Shown here piece by piece: positions 16,789 through 24,947 of a stretch of 64,000 nucleotides of DNA. Every line of letters starts with the position of its first letter. Position 1 is the first letter of the stretch. The DNA is from Neptunomonas japonica JAMM 1380. Lineage in GTDB: Bacteria > Pseudomonadota > Gammaproteobacteria > Pseudomonadales > Balneatricaceae. Below the pieces are notes generated by a model. The model was not told the origin of the DNA. It searched no databases and saw nothing but the letters and a program-made list of their open reading frames with translations. The position numbers and the translations under genes were made by a program. Location of the stretch: positions 1,178,001 through 1,242,000 of the forward strand of contig NZ_AP014546.1 in the NCBI RefSeq assembly GCF_016592555.1, written 5' to 3'.

Positions 16789-18852
16789 TTAAAGGGTTTT
16801 GAGGTATTCGATTAACGCAAGGCGTTCTTCAAGCGTAAACTCAGGTCCAATGACCCCTTTTTCTTGCTGATTCCAGCCTTTACTGTTGTCCCAAGCACTG
16901 GAAAACTCGTGACCGCGATTGCTGTTGCCAGGTATCGCTGTATCGAGAATGAAAAAGCCTTCGTGGTTGTATTTTTCACCTTTGTGTTTTTGCACGTTTT
17001 TATCTTGCTTGATGCCAACTTTTTGTGGATCAAATGCAATATCACCTAGTTGAACCAGTTCAGGTCTTTCACTGGGTGGTGACAGTAAATCCATCAATGA
17101 AGGTATTGATCCATTATGTAAGAAGGGCGCAGTAGCCCAGATACCGTTTAAGGGTCTGGCTTTGTATCCGCCGCTGATTCTCAAACAGTTTGGACGTCCC
17201 TTGGTGTAATAGGCCTGATCTTGCTCTGCAATGTAGTTTTCTTCAAACCAGGCATCATTAGCTTGTTGCACTATGCCACCCAGAGCGAGCCCAAAATTAA
17301 TGCTTGATCCATCGCTGATAGGAATATTAACTAGCTGCTCTTTTTTATATTCACTTTGTTTCGAGCCCGAAGAGAAGGTTGGCAATGTAGGTGCTGGGGC
17401 GCAAATATCAGTATCAATACCCATCCCTTTTGTACTTGTTAAAGCTTTGTTGTCATCCTTACCAGCAGTATTAACGGTTCTATTTGCAATAACATTTCCT
17501 TGGGCGGGATCTGTTCCAATCTGCTTGTGAGGGATGAGCTTCAAGTTAAGTACTGAATCAGATGTTTGCTGCTCTACTCCATCAACAACGTATTTAATGG
17601 GTGCCATGTATTTGGGTTGCCAAATTTCTTCAGAGCTTATAGGTACTAGGTGGCAGCCTTGGCAAATCTGTTGATAAAGCTTAGCACCATGCTTTGCTTT
17701 TTCTTGATCAATTGCTGGGAAACTGTCAGGCCATTTAGGCGATAATAATCCAGTGAATTCGCGTTTAGGAAGAGGAGCATCACCACTGAGTGCTTGCTCT
17801 ATCCACCACAGATTATTGATCGGGATAGCAGAAGAGAATTTTTTTTCCCCTTTGGGTGAGCTGGTATCTATATTGGCATTAACGCCCATTGCTTCACCGG
17901 TATTACGCACCAGAGGTTGCATTATAGAGCCGTCATATTGAACCCAATTAAACCACGAGGCGGTCCATATATGTGGGTAGGTAACGGGGGCATCAATGGC
18001 AACATAGTTTTCGTAGCGCTGTGGATCTAAAGCAAAAACCTGATTACCGATTCTGTTCAATGCATCTAAGCGTGTATAGCCTTCAACTATATCTACTGCA
18101 TTAGGTGTGTTTGCTAATTGGCTTAGCACATCTTCTAGTTCTTGGCTGAGGCTCAAGACATTAGCGTCATTGTAGGCGTCATCTTTAAGAACGCTTTTGG
18201 CAAAGCGTTCAAAGCGGCCATTAAAAACAGGGAGTTTAGAAGAGATCAGTGTTTGGCCCAGTGCGGCCCCCAGTGCTTGAGTTAACTGTCCAAGGTCAGT
18301 TGCAGCAGGTCCGCCTTCAATAACATATTCCGTATCCTTATACGTAAGGTGGGCGGTATGACAGGCTGCACAGTTAAACCCTACCGCTGTTGTTGGGCTC
18401 TTTATACCAGGTAGTGTTTGGTAGGGAGTACTGGCAATGCCAATAGGCAGGCCGTGTGGGTTTAAATCGTTGGTTTGTCCTTCAATAAAGCCAAACCTTA
18501 ATAGGTATTCGTTATCTGTGAATTTTCCCTGTGACGTAAAGGGAGAAAGAAATGCGTTGCTTGCAGGCTCCTCAAGAGCCAATAGCCAACTTAAAGGTAT
18601 CGGCAGGGTTCGAGTACCCTGGCTTATATGGTGATATTTTTTTGATACGGCTTGATCCCAATTTTGGTCAAGCCACACACGACTTGACGCCTTAGGTGTT
18701 TGTGGCAAATGGGGGGGGGTTAACCCCTGAATGACTGAGCCAACTTTGGGGCCGTTGATAAAGCTAAGAAATAAAATGATGGCAATAAAAATAACAAACC
18801 AGATGATTCTTGAAACCAGCTGACGGCGTGTAGCCTGTTTGACGGTGCTCAT
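16789..18852 (-). CDS. RoxA-like di-haem c-type cytochrome, membrane-anchored
   Basis: A 687-residue protein. An N-terminal hydrophobic anchor or signal lies at about 15-33, followed by a large periplasmic part with two haem c sites: CAACH at 161-165 and CQGCH at 397-401. Size, haem spacing of about 235 residues and the surrounding sequence (GFNCAACHTAHL, INNLWWIEQAL, RPLNGIWATAPFLHNGSIPSLMDLL) point to the RoxA/RoxB family, distant relatives of MauG-type peroxidases. Family knowledge: RoxA of Xanthomonas is an extracellular dioxygenase that cleaves polyisoprene double bonds. The natural substrate here is unknown. It is the first gene of the operon with P450 and patatin. Confidence 0.8.
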   Translation of the reverse strand: MSTVKQATRRQLVSRIIWFVIFIAIILFLSFINGPKVGSVIQGLTPPHLPQTPKASSRVWLDQNWDQAVSKKYHHISQGTRTLPIPLSWLLALEEPASNAFLSPFTSQGKFTDNEYLLRFGFIEGQTNDLNPHGLPIGIASTPYQTLPGIKSPTTAVGFNCAACHTAHLTYKDTEYVIEGGPAATDLGQLTQALGAALGQTLISSKLPVFNGRFERFAKSVLKDDAYNDANVLSLSQELEDVLSQLANTPNAVDIVEGYTRLDALNRIGNQVFALDPQRYENYVAIDAPVTYPHIWTASWFNWVQYDGSIMQPLVRNTGEAMGVNANIDTSSPKGEKKFSSAIPINNLWWIEQALSGDAPLPKREFTGLLSPKWPDSFPAIDQEKAKHGAKLYQQICQGCHLVPISSEEIWQPKYMAPIKYVVDGVEQQTSDSVLNLKLIPHKQIGTDPAQGNVIANRTVNTAGKDDNKALTSTKGMGIDTDICAPAPTLPTFSSGSKQSEYKKEQLVNIPISDGSSINFGLALGGIVQQANDAWFEENYIAEQDQAYYTKGRPNCLRISGGYKARPLNGIWATAPFLHNGSIPSLMDLLSPPSERPELVQLGDIAFDPQKVGIKQDKNVQKHKGEKYNHEGFFILDTAIPGNSNRGHEFSSAWDNSKGWNQQEKGVIGPEFTLEERLALIEYLKTL

Positions 18853-19166
18853 GTATTACCCTTTCAATTTGTTATTTTTTTAATGTTATCGACAAGTTAC
18901 GTTGAGTGCTTTGAGAAACTGGCTTAGGAGAGTATAGACTAAAACGATTGTTTTAAAGTCTGAATTAAGTTTTTGTTAAGCTTCGGTAAAGCGCGAAGAA
19001 GATGGTTTTGGGAAGCGGATAGGGCGGCTGATGTTGATATAGCGGTACGGAAGATTGTTGAAAATACGTATGCTTTATCCTGTTTTTTGTTTCATGAGTA
19101 ATACTTGTTTGAAATGCAATGCTTGCTTCTATTGGATGAACATTAATGATGTGTACTCATACGAAG
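18853..19166 (-). promoter_or_regulatory. Promoter region of the RoxA-P450-patatin operon with inverted repeat
   Basis: This 314-base gap carries the promoter of the three-gene operon on its left side and the end of the DUF1304 gene on its right. An imperfect inverted repeat, AGACTAAAAC (18936-18945) / GTTTTAAAGTCT (18950-18961), lies about 85 bases upstream of the first start codon and may be an operator. No clear -35/-10 pair could be fixed, and nothing coding is seen. Confidence 0.4.
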
Positions 19167-19520
19167 TTATATGTTTAACAGAACAAGGATCAGGGCTAAT
19201 GCGGCTGGTGCTGCTTGAATAGCTATAATCCTGCGGCTAGCGGTTGCTCCGCCATATAAACCTGCAATAACAATACAGCTTAGAAAAAACACTTTTATAT
19301 CGCTGCCATTGTTTCCAAGGGCAAGACCCCAAATAAGACCTGCTGCTAAAAAACCGTTGTATAACCCTTGGTTTGCAGCCAGTATTTTTGTGGCAGATGC
19401 TTGCTCTTTTGTTTGTTTGAATACGCGTAAACCAGTCGGCTTATCCCAAAGAAACATCTCGAGTACTAAAAAATAAACGTGAAGGAGAGCAACTATACCT
19501 ATAACGATGTTAGCTACCAT
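19167..19520 (-). CDS. DUF1304 family small membrane protein
   Basis: A 117-residue protein with four hydrophobic segments: MVANIVIGIVALLHVYFLVLEM, then a loop with WDKPTGLRVFKQT, GLYNGFLAAGLIWGLALG, a third segment, and AAPAALALILVLL. The loop TGLRVFK and the ANQGLYNGFLA motif are typical of DUF1304. It is an inner-membrane protein of unknown function. The gene is monocistronic and points towards the RoxA operon promoter region. Confidence 0.82.
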   Translation of the reverse strand: MVANIVIGIVALLHVYFLVLEMFLWDKPTGLRVFKQTKEQASATKILAANQGLYNGFLAAGLIWGLALGNNGSDIKVFFLSCIVIAGLYGGATASRRIIAIQAAPAALALILVLLNI

Positions 19521-19775
19521 GATTACAAGCTATCCTTTTAGTTGTGTGGCTTAGAAGAAACAGTAAAAAAGAGACATTTTCTATACATTTACGCATTTAT
19601 TTTGGTTGGATTAATAAAGCTCATTACTCAATATTTTATTACTCGCTTATAAAAATATTGATGTCCTTGAATTTATTCAGCTTCAAGAAAAGGTACTGCT
19701 GCTACATTACTGTAATCGTGAGGAAAGGTACAATGAATACATTTTCAGTTAACACTAACAATTAAGGATAAGTTT

Positions 19776-20273
19776 GTGAAAATACCCTTAAGCCCTAAGT
19801 TACGTATTGTGCTCATTATTATTTTGGGTGTGGTGTGGGTTGCTAATGAATACAAACCGGGTGGTCAGACAGGTCCTGTCGCAACCTCTGCTTCTCAATC
19901 TAGTACCTCTGTAGCGCGAGCATCAAAAGTAGATAGTGGCTCGCAGAGTGCAATCGCAAAGGCTTTTAGAGATAAGCAAAGTGATCTCATTGTCACAGAA
20001 AGCGGTAAAGTATTAAAAGTGCTGCCCGATGATACAAAAGGTTCGAGGCATCAACGTATATTGGTTAAAGTTAATTCGGGAAAAACGGTGCTCATTGCAC
20101 ATAATATTGACTTGGCACCACGGCTTAACACGTTAAGATCAGGAGACACTATTCGCTTTAAAGGTGAGTATGAATGGAATGAAAAGGGTGGTGTAGTGCA
20201 TTGGACACATCATGACCCAGCTAAGCGACATGTGGGTGGGTGGATTGAATTCGATGGTCGACGTTACGAATAA
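19776..20273 (+). CDS. DUF3465 family exported protein
   Basis: A 165-residue protein with one N-terminal hydrophobic anchor (RIVLIIILGVVWVA), a Ser/Ala-rich linker, and a C-terminal beta-barrel-like domain. Motifs HQRILVKVNSGKTVLIAHNID and GVVHWTHHDPAKRHVGGWI fit DUF3465, a periplasmic OB-fold-like family of unknown role. The start is GTG 19776, supported by AAGGA seven bases upstream. The conserved HWTHHDP could be a metal or nucleic-acid contact; this is inference. Confidence 0.8.
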   Translation: MKIPLSPKLRIVLIIILGVVWVANEYKPGGQTGPVATSASQSSTSVARASKVDSGSQSAIAKAFRDKQSDLIVTESGKVLKVLPDDTKGSRHQRILVKVNSGKTVLIAHNIDLAPRLNTLRSGDTIRFKGEYEWNEKGGVVHWTHHDPAKRHVGGWIEFDGRRYE

Positions 20274-20351
20274 AGAAAGCCCTTAGAGATTGGCTCTGTT
20301 TGTTTGAGCAAAATCGGATTAAACTGAGCCCCTGACTTTGTGGAGATTATC

Positions 20352-20825
20352 ATGATTCAACTAGGAAGCTCAATTCCAGCAGTACCTGTAACGCTGGTGA
20401 CAAAGGACGGTCAGGATACAGTAACGGCAGATACATTATTTGCCGGGAAAAAAGTTGTTTTGTTTGCTGTACCAGGAGCCTTTACGCCAACATGCTCTGC
20501 ACATCACCTTCCAGGTTTTGTTGTATTAGCAGATGACATTAAAGCAAAAGGTGTAGATCTGATCGCTTGTATCTCAGTGAATGATGCATTTGTTATGCGT
20601 GCCTGGGGTGAACAGCAAAATGCTGAAGCGATCACTATGCTCGCTGATGGTGCTGGAGCTTTGACTAAGGCGCTAGGGCTAGAAATGGAAACCGGTGATT
20701 TTGGTGGGTTACGTTCACAGCGTTATGCCATGGTTATTGATAATGGTGTTGTGACGCAGTTAAATGTTGAGGCACCAAAGCAGTTTGAAGTAAGCAAGGC
20801 AGAAACTATTCTTGCTGCGCTGTAG
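20352..20825 (+). CDS. Peroxiredoxin, Prx5 type
   Basis: A 157-residue thiol peroxidase. The peroxidatic cysteine lies in PGAFTPTCSAHHLPGFV, the signature of the Prx5/AHP5 subfamily; the active-site Thr and Arg are in place (TPTC, LRSQR). It reduces hydrogen peroxide and alkyl hydroperoxides, usually with glutaredoxin or thioredoxin as donor. No fused glutaredoxin domain is present. ATG 20352 with a TGGAG site is chosen over GTG 20340. It is followed by a bidirectional terminator shared with yceI. Confidence 0.9.
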   Translation: MIQLGSSIPAVPVTLVTKDGQDTVTADTLFAGKKVVLFAVPGAFTPTCSAHHLPGFVVLADDIKAKGVDLIACISVNDAFVMRAWGEQQNAEAITMLADGAGALTKALGLEMETGDFGGLRSQRYAMVIDNGVVTQLNVEAPKQFEVSKAETILAAL

Positions 20826-20870
20826 TTAATAGCGGCGCTGTTTTTATAAACTGAGCTGACTATGCAAATT

Positions 20871-20902
20871 AAAAAGGCACCGTTAATAGGTGCCTTTTTT
20901 TT
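20871..20902. terminator. Bidirectional terminator between peroxiredoxin and YceI genes
   Basis: The stem GGCACC (20876-20881) / GGTGCC (20889-20894) has a six-base loop. It is followed by eight T on the plus strand and preceded by five A (a T run on the minus strand), so it can end both convergent transcripts. Confidence 0.88.
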
Positions 20903-20926
20903 ATGCGTGATTAATTAGTGGGCTGC

Positions 20927-21505
20927 CTATTGGCGAATACCTTCAACAGATAGGTTTAGGTAGACGGTTTCAGATGCTGGACCTAGGTTATAGTTGATAC
21001 CAAAATCTTTAAGTTTGATTTCAGTTGAGCCTTCAAATCCTGCGCGAAATCCGCCCCAAGGGTCATCGCCTTGGCCAATCTTGCTAACCGCTAGCACTAC
21101 CGGTTTAGTTACACCGTGTAGAGTTAGGTCACCTGCCAAAGATGCGGTACCGTCACCATTGTCGCTGTATTGTGTGCTTACAAATTTAGCTTTAGGAAAC
21201 TCACTCACATCTAAGAAATCGCCGCTGCGAAGATGCTTATCACGCTCAGCATGGTTAGAGTCAATACTTGTTGTATCGATCTCTACAGATACGGTTGAAT
21301 TATTAGGTTGAGCTTCGTCATAGCTGAATTGTCCTTCAAATTTATTGAAACGACCATTCAACCAGCTATAGCCTAAGTGCTGAATACGAAACTCGATAGT
21401 TGCGTGAGCGCCTTTAGTGTCAATAACATAATCAGCTGCATATAGCGGTGAAGAAGCGAGTACTAATCCACCGAGTGCAAGTGATGTTTTAAGCAATGTG
21501 TTCAT
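20927..21505 (-). CDS. YceI family periplasmic lipocalin-like protein
   Basis: A 192-residue protein: signal peptide ending SSPLYA, then DTKGAHATIEFRIQHLGYSWLNGRF, HLRSGDFLDVSEFPKAKFVS and LTLHGVTKPVVL, all classic YceI motifs. The family forms a beta-barrel that binds isoprenoid or amphiphilic molecules such as polyprenyl chains. Its ATG overlaps the stop of the cytochrome b561 gene (ATGA) and is preceded by AAGGAG, so the two are translationally coupled. The pairing of b561 with YceI is common. Confidence 0.9.
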   Translation of the reverse strand: MNTLLKTSLALGGLVLASSPLYAADYVIDTKGAHATIEFRIQHLGYSWLNGRFNKFEGQFSYDEAQPNNSTVSVEIDTTSIDSNHAERDKHLRSGDFLDVSEFPKAKFVSTQYSDNGDGTASLAGDLTLHGVTKPVVLAVSKIGQGDDPWGGFRAGFEGSTEIKLKDFGINYNLGPASETVYLNLSVEGIRQ

Positions 21506-22071
21506 GAATTCTCCTTGGTGCCCAACATTCTACTGAGTGTTGAGTCTTTATCGATTAGGTGATGTTTAAAGGCAGCAATGGCATGCAGTGCTACTAATGA
21601 AATAAATACAGTGGCAAGAATGAAATGGATCTCTCCAGCAACATCTTCTTGGTTTTCAACAAGCTCAGGTAAAGCCGGGACGCTAAACCAACCAAATACA
21701 CTAATGGCACGGCCATCCGCTGTAGAAATGAGGTAACCAGAGAGCAAAACAACCACTAATAGCAGGTAGAGCCCTGCGTGGCCTAGCTTAGTTATCCGCT
21801 TAATTAAATCTGAGTGTGAAGCAATATGTGCAGGCTGAAGGTTAATAGCACGCCAGCTAAGACGAACAACCAGTGTAATGGCGAGTAAGATCCCGATGCT
21901 TTTATGCCAGTTAGGAACAGTCCTATATTCAGGGTCATAATAAGTTAAGGAGTCGATATAAAGGCCAAGTGGGTACATGCCAATAATAGCCAGCGCCATG
22001 ACCCAATGAAGCCCGATAGTACCCCAGCCATAGTGTGTTGTCTTATTACGAAATTCTTTAATCAACGCCAT
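21502..22071 (-). CDS. Cytochrome b561 family protein
   Basis: A protein of about 189 residues with four membrane segments and haem-ligand histidines in HYGWGTIGLHWVMAL, NWHKSIGILL and the C-terminal part (HAIAAFKHHLI). It is a bacterial di-haem cytochrome b561 (CybB-like), which passes electrons between the quinone pool and periplasmic partners such as superoxide. ATG 22071 with a GAGG site just before it is preferred; an in-frame ATG at 22086 exists. It forms an operon with yceI and is divergent from a LysR gene, a likely regulator. Confidence 0.87.
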   Translation of the reverse strand: MALIKEFRNKTTHYGWGTIGLHWVMALAIIGMYPLGLYIDSLTYYDPEYRTVPNWHKSIGILLAITLVVRLSWRAINLQPAHIASHSDLIKRITKLGHAGLYLLLVVVLLSGYLISTADGRAISVFGWFSVPALPELVENQEDVAGEIHFILATVFISLVALHAIAAFKHHLIDKDSTLSRMLGTKENS

Positions 22072-22235
22072 GCGTCCCTCAATCATATGGGTGTTCTGCC
22101 TTAAGTGAGGTCAGACTCAGCAAATTATGTTTAGTTCTCAGTCGTGCTAAATCTATTCGCCATACAGAACGTTTTGATGGATACAGTGTAATAGCGCATA
22201 ATGGATCCACCTAATGCATCATGGTGATTGTAAGT

Positions 22236-23162
22236 ATGCGTAAAGTGAATTTAAGATCGGTGGATCTCAATCTTTTAGTGGTGTTAGAAGCATTACTTGA
22301 AGAGAAGCAGGTCACAAAAGCAGCAGAGAAATTGCATATGAGCCAACCCGCCGTGAGCAGGGCGCTGCAGCGGCTGCGAGATACTTTTGCAGACCCTCTG
22401 TTAGTTAGGAGTGTGGATGGATACGATTTATCTGTACGAGCGACTCAGATTGTCGGTGAGCTAAAAACAGTTCTGCAAAGTGTTAGCCAGATCATATCTG
22501 AGCCTGAATTTAGCCCCAAGACCTCAAAACAGATTGTGAAAATAGCAGGACCTGACCTTGAAACAGCACTGTATGTGCCGGACTTATTAGCAGTGATGAG
22601 CAAGCAAGCGCCAGAAATGCAGGTTGAGCTGGACTCTAGGCCTGCTGACTACTTTGAAATGCTTTCAAGAGGAGATATTCATTTTGCAATATCGGGTGTT
22701 CCTCCGCAAATAGCGGAAGATCAATTTCACCGTGCACTGTTGGATGTTACCGACATTGCATTGATTATGGGGCAGCACCACCCCTTAGCAAATAAGGCAA
22801 TTACATTAGATGAGTACTTGTCTGCACGACATGCCTATATATCGATTACCGGAAAAGGGCCCGCCATGATGGACAGACGGCTACGCGAGATGGGAAAAAA
22901 GCGTAACACGGTCCTGCGCCTGAGTAGTTTTATGTCTGTTCCTGACTTTTGTGAGAAAACCGACTTAATATTTATGCTGCCTACCAACTTGATAAAGAAA
23001 ATATCACTAGGTAGAGCCGTAGTTAGCCGAACGCTGCCTGAAGAGTTAATAGCAGAACCGTTTCCTTTTTATCTTTATTGGCATGCAAGAGACCATTACG
23101 ATCCCATGCATCGCTGGATTAAAGAAGCTGTATTGCAGCAAGCTGGGCAACACTCTGTATAG
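22236..23162 (+). CDS. LysR-family transcriptional regulator
   Basis: A protein of about 308 residues with the N-terminal winged helix-turn-helix of LysR proteins: DLNLLVVLEALLEEKQVTKAAEKL and MSQPAVSRALQRLRDTFADPLLVR. A periplasmic-binding-protein-like effector domain follows. The NLLVVLEALL opening and DPLLVRS resemble the NodD/LeuO-type branch. ATG 22236 is preferred to ATG 22221 because MRKVNLRSVDLNLL is the usual beginning. It is divergent from cytochrome b561-yceI with 164 bases between the chosen starts, so that pair is its most likely target. Confidence 0.87.
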   Translation: MRKVNLRSVDLNLLVVLEALLEEKQVTKAAEKLHMSQPAVSRALQRLRDTFADPLLVRSVDGYDLSVRATQIVGELKTVLQSVSQIISEPEFSPKTSKQIVKIAGPDLETALYVPDLLAVMSKQAPEMQVELDSRPADYFEMLSRGDIHFAISGVPPQIAEDQFHRALLDVTDIALIMGQHHPLANKAITLDEYLSARHAYISITGKGPAMMDRRLREMGKKRNTVLRLSSFMSVPDFCEKTDLIFMLPTNLIKKISLGRAVVSRTLPEELIAEPFPFYLYWHARDHYDPMHRWIKEAVLQQAGQHSV

Positions 23163-23187
23163 AATTTTAGAAAAATGCGAGATTGTT

Positions 23188-23241
23188 TTGCAATACAAAA
23201 ACAGACTGGTATACTGCGCGCCTGTTCTGCAAAGGAACAGG
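23188..23241 (+). promoter_or_regulatory. Promoter and leader hairpin of the SRP RNA gene
   Basis: The -35 TTGCAA (23188-23193), a 16-base spacer and the -10 TATACT (23210-23215) give a start near 23222. Right there is a perfect 7-bp hairpin, CCTGTTC (23221-23227) / GAACAGG (23235-23241), ahead of the mature RNA. It is probably a 5' extension removed by processing. Confidence 0.65.
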
Positions 23242-23256
23242 ATGATAGACCTGCTA

Positions 23257-23371
23257 TGGTAACTCTGCCGGTCCTCTCGCAATGATAAATCGTTAACCTG
23301 GTCAGGCCTGGAAGGGAGCAGCCACAGCGATGGATTCATGTGCCGGGATGTGGCTGGTGGAGTTATCACCA
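23257..23371 (+). ncRNA. ffs: 4.5S signal recognition particle RNA (small bacterial type)
   Basis: A hairpin RNA of about 115 bases that aligns base for base with the E. coli type: the hallmark loop region GGTCAGGCCTGGAAGGGAGC (23301-23320) with AGCAGCC following, and CTCGCAA upstream. The ends pair as GGTAACTC near 23258 with GAGTT...CACC near 23360-23370. It binds Ffh to form the SRP that targets nascent membrane proteins. The ends are estimated from pairing and may be off by a few bases. The dnaX gene, a frequent neighbour of ffs, lies 20 kb away here. Confidence 0.93.
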
Positions 23372-24018
23372 AATTCCCTACGTTTTTGCATTTCTTAAAG
23401 TTTTCAGTGTTTAACTCTGCTAGTCACAGAAGTAGACCACACAAGCCGCTCTTCTGCATATCTTGGATCTCTAAACACTCCGTATTTTGTATCTTTATCT
23501 GGGGCTCATCTCGTAGAACTATTTTATAAACAACCAAAGAGTTCTTCAGGCTAAAAGTCGACGTCAAACTATTCTTAGAAGTACTTTACTACTGGGAAGG
23601 TGCAGGCACTGTTTGTAAGTTGTCATGCCTATAACGAAAGCGCTAAAGGGGCCTCCCCAAAGCGGACAGTCGCCCTCAAAAAATATTTGATGATGTAGAG
23701 TCAGGGTATTGTTTGATCTTGAGCCTCTTTGTGTAGCTAAAGGCATCATTTTGAAGCGTCATACGGGGGTGCCATGAAAAGCATAAATATCACACTTGTA
23801 GTAATGAATTTGTGGCATCGAAACTAGTAAGCTGTCTGTATTATTAAATTTCATTTGTACAAAATAATATATGGACTTCCTGCTAGTACAGGAGTTATAT
23901 GTAAAATCCAAAAAGGTTATGTTGTTATCCTACAGTAGGGCCTAAGAACACGAAAATTCCCATCTCTAAAAGATATAAAATACTCTTGTGCGTAGTCTAT
24001 TTTTAACAGGAAAAAATT
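23372..24018. other. Long intergenic region between ffs and rimK
   Basis: About 650 bases with no convincing gene. Short open frames exist on both strands (for instance 23564-23749 minus) but lack ribosome sites and family features. A GGGG/CCCC mini-hairpin is seen near 23648-23658. An AT-rich stretch at 23970-23983 could hold the rimK -10 region. This may be decayed DNA. Confidence 0.5.
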
Positions 24019-24924
24019 ATGAGAATTGCTATTCTCTCTCGAAATGAGAATTTGTACTCTACTCGTCGCTTGAAAGAAGCCGGTGAGTCCCGTGGACACC
24101 AAGTTGATATTATAGACACACTACATTGCTATATGGATATTACTCGAAGCCGGCCGGCTGTACGTTACCACGGTGAAGAGCTGCCCTACTACGATGCAGT
24201 TATCCCCCGCATAGGGGCATCTATTACTTTCTATGGAACAGCCGTAGTGCGTCAGTTCGAAGTGATGGGCACTTTTTGTGTAAATGAATCTGTAGCAATA
24301 AGCCGGTCACGCGATAAATTGCGTTCATTGCAATTATTATCCCGTAAAGATGTTGGGTTGCCTCGTACTGGCTTTGCAAGCAAGCCTGATAATATAAAAG
24401 ACCTTATTGCTAATGTTGGTGGTGCTCCTGTGGTTATTAAACTACTTGAGGGTACGCAGGGGATTGGCGTGGTTCTGGCAGAAACTAACAAGACTGCAGA
24501 GAGTATCATTGAAGCTTTCATGGGCTTAAAAGCAAATATATTGGTGCAAGAATTTATAGAAGAGGCAGGAGGCGCTGATATTCGGTGCTTTGTAGTTGGT
24601 AATAAAGTAGTAGCAGCAATGAAACGACAGGGAGCTGAGGGCGAGTTCAGATCTAATTTGCATCGTGGTGGTTCAGCTACATTAGTTCGGTTAAGCAAAG
24701 AAGAAAGAGCGACTGCTGTTAATGCAGCCAAAGTGATGGGCTTAAATGTTTGTGGCGTCGATATACTACAGGCAAAAAATGGGCCGGTAGTCATGGAGGT
24801 TAACTCGTCGCCCGGCCTTGAGGGCATTGAATTGGCCACAAAAAAAGATGTAGCAGGGCTAATCTTTGATTTTATAGAAGCGAATGCTAAACCAAATAAC
24901 AACCGGACTCGCGGTAAGGGATGA
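24019..24924 (+). CDS. rimK: RimK, ribosomal protein S6 alpha-L-glutamate ligase (ATP-grasp)
   Basis: A 301-residue ATP-grasp ligase with the RimK N-terminus [18 protein letters not shown], then the ATP-grasp core ([33 protein letters not shown]) and the metal-binding end [15 protein letters not shown]. It adds glutamates to the C-terminus of ribosomal protein S6, or makes poly-alpha-glutamate. In Pseudomonas RimK is modulated by cyclic di-GMP and the RimA/RimB proteins. Downstream genes encode an aspartoacylase-like deacylase (23 bases on) and a RimB-family retropepsin, so this is a complete modification module. Confidence 0.93.
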   Translation: MRIAILSRNENLYSTRRLKEAGESRGHQVDIIDTLHCYMDITRSRPAVRYHGEELPYYDAVIPRIGASITFYGTAVVRQFEVMGTFCVNESVAISRSRDKLRSLQLLSRKDVGLPRTGFASKPDNIKDLIANVGGAPVVIKLLEGTQGIGVVLAETNKTAESIIEAFMGLKANILVQEFIEEAGGADIRCFVVGNKVVAAMKRQGAEGEFRSNLHRGGSATLVRLSKEERATAVNAAKVMGLNVCGVDILQAKNGPVVMEVNSSPGLEGIELATKKDVAGLIFDFIEANAKPNNNRTRGKG

Positions 24925-24947
24925 GTCAGGGCTACCTGGAATAAGTA

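Noticed and set aside
19544..19765. 73-codon plus-strand frame before the DUF3465 gene
   Set aside because: No ribosome site and atypical composition; probably leader sequence of the DUF3465 gene.
23564..23749. 61-codon minus-strand frame in the ffs-rimK gap
   Set aside because: No ribosome site, no recognisable domain, not in an operon.
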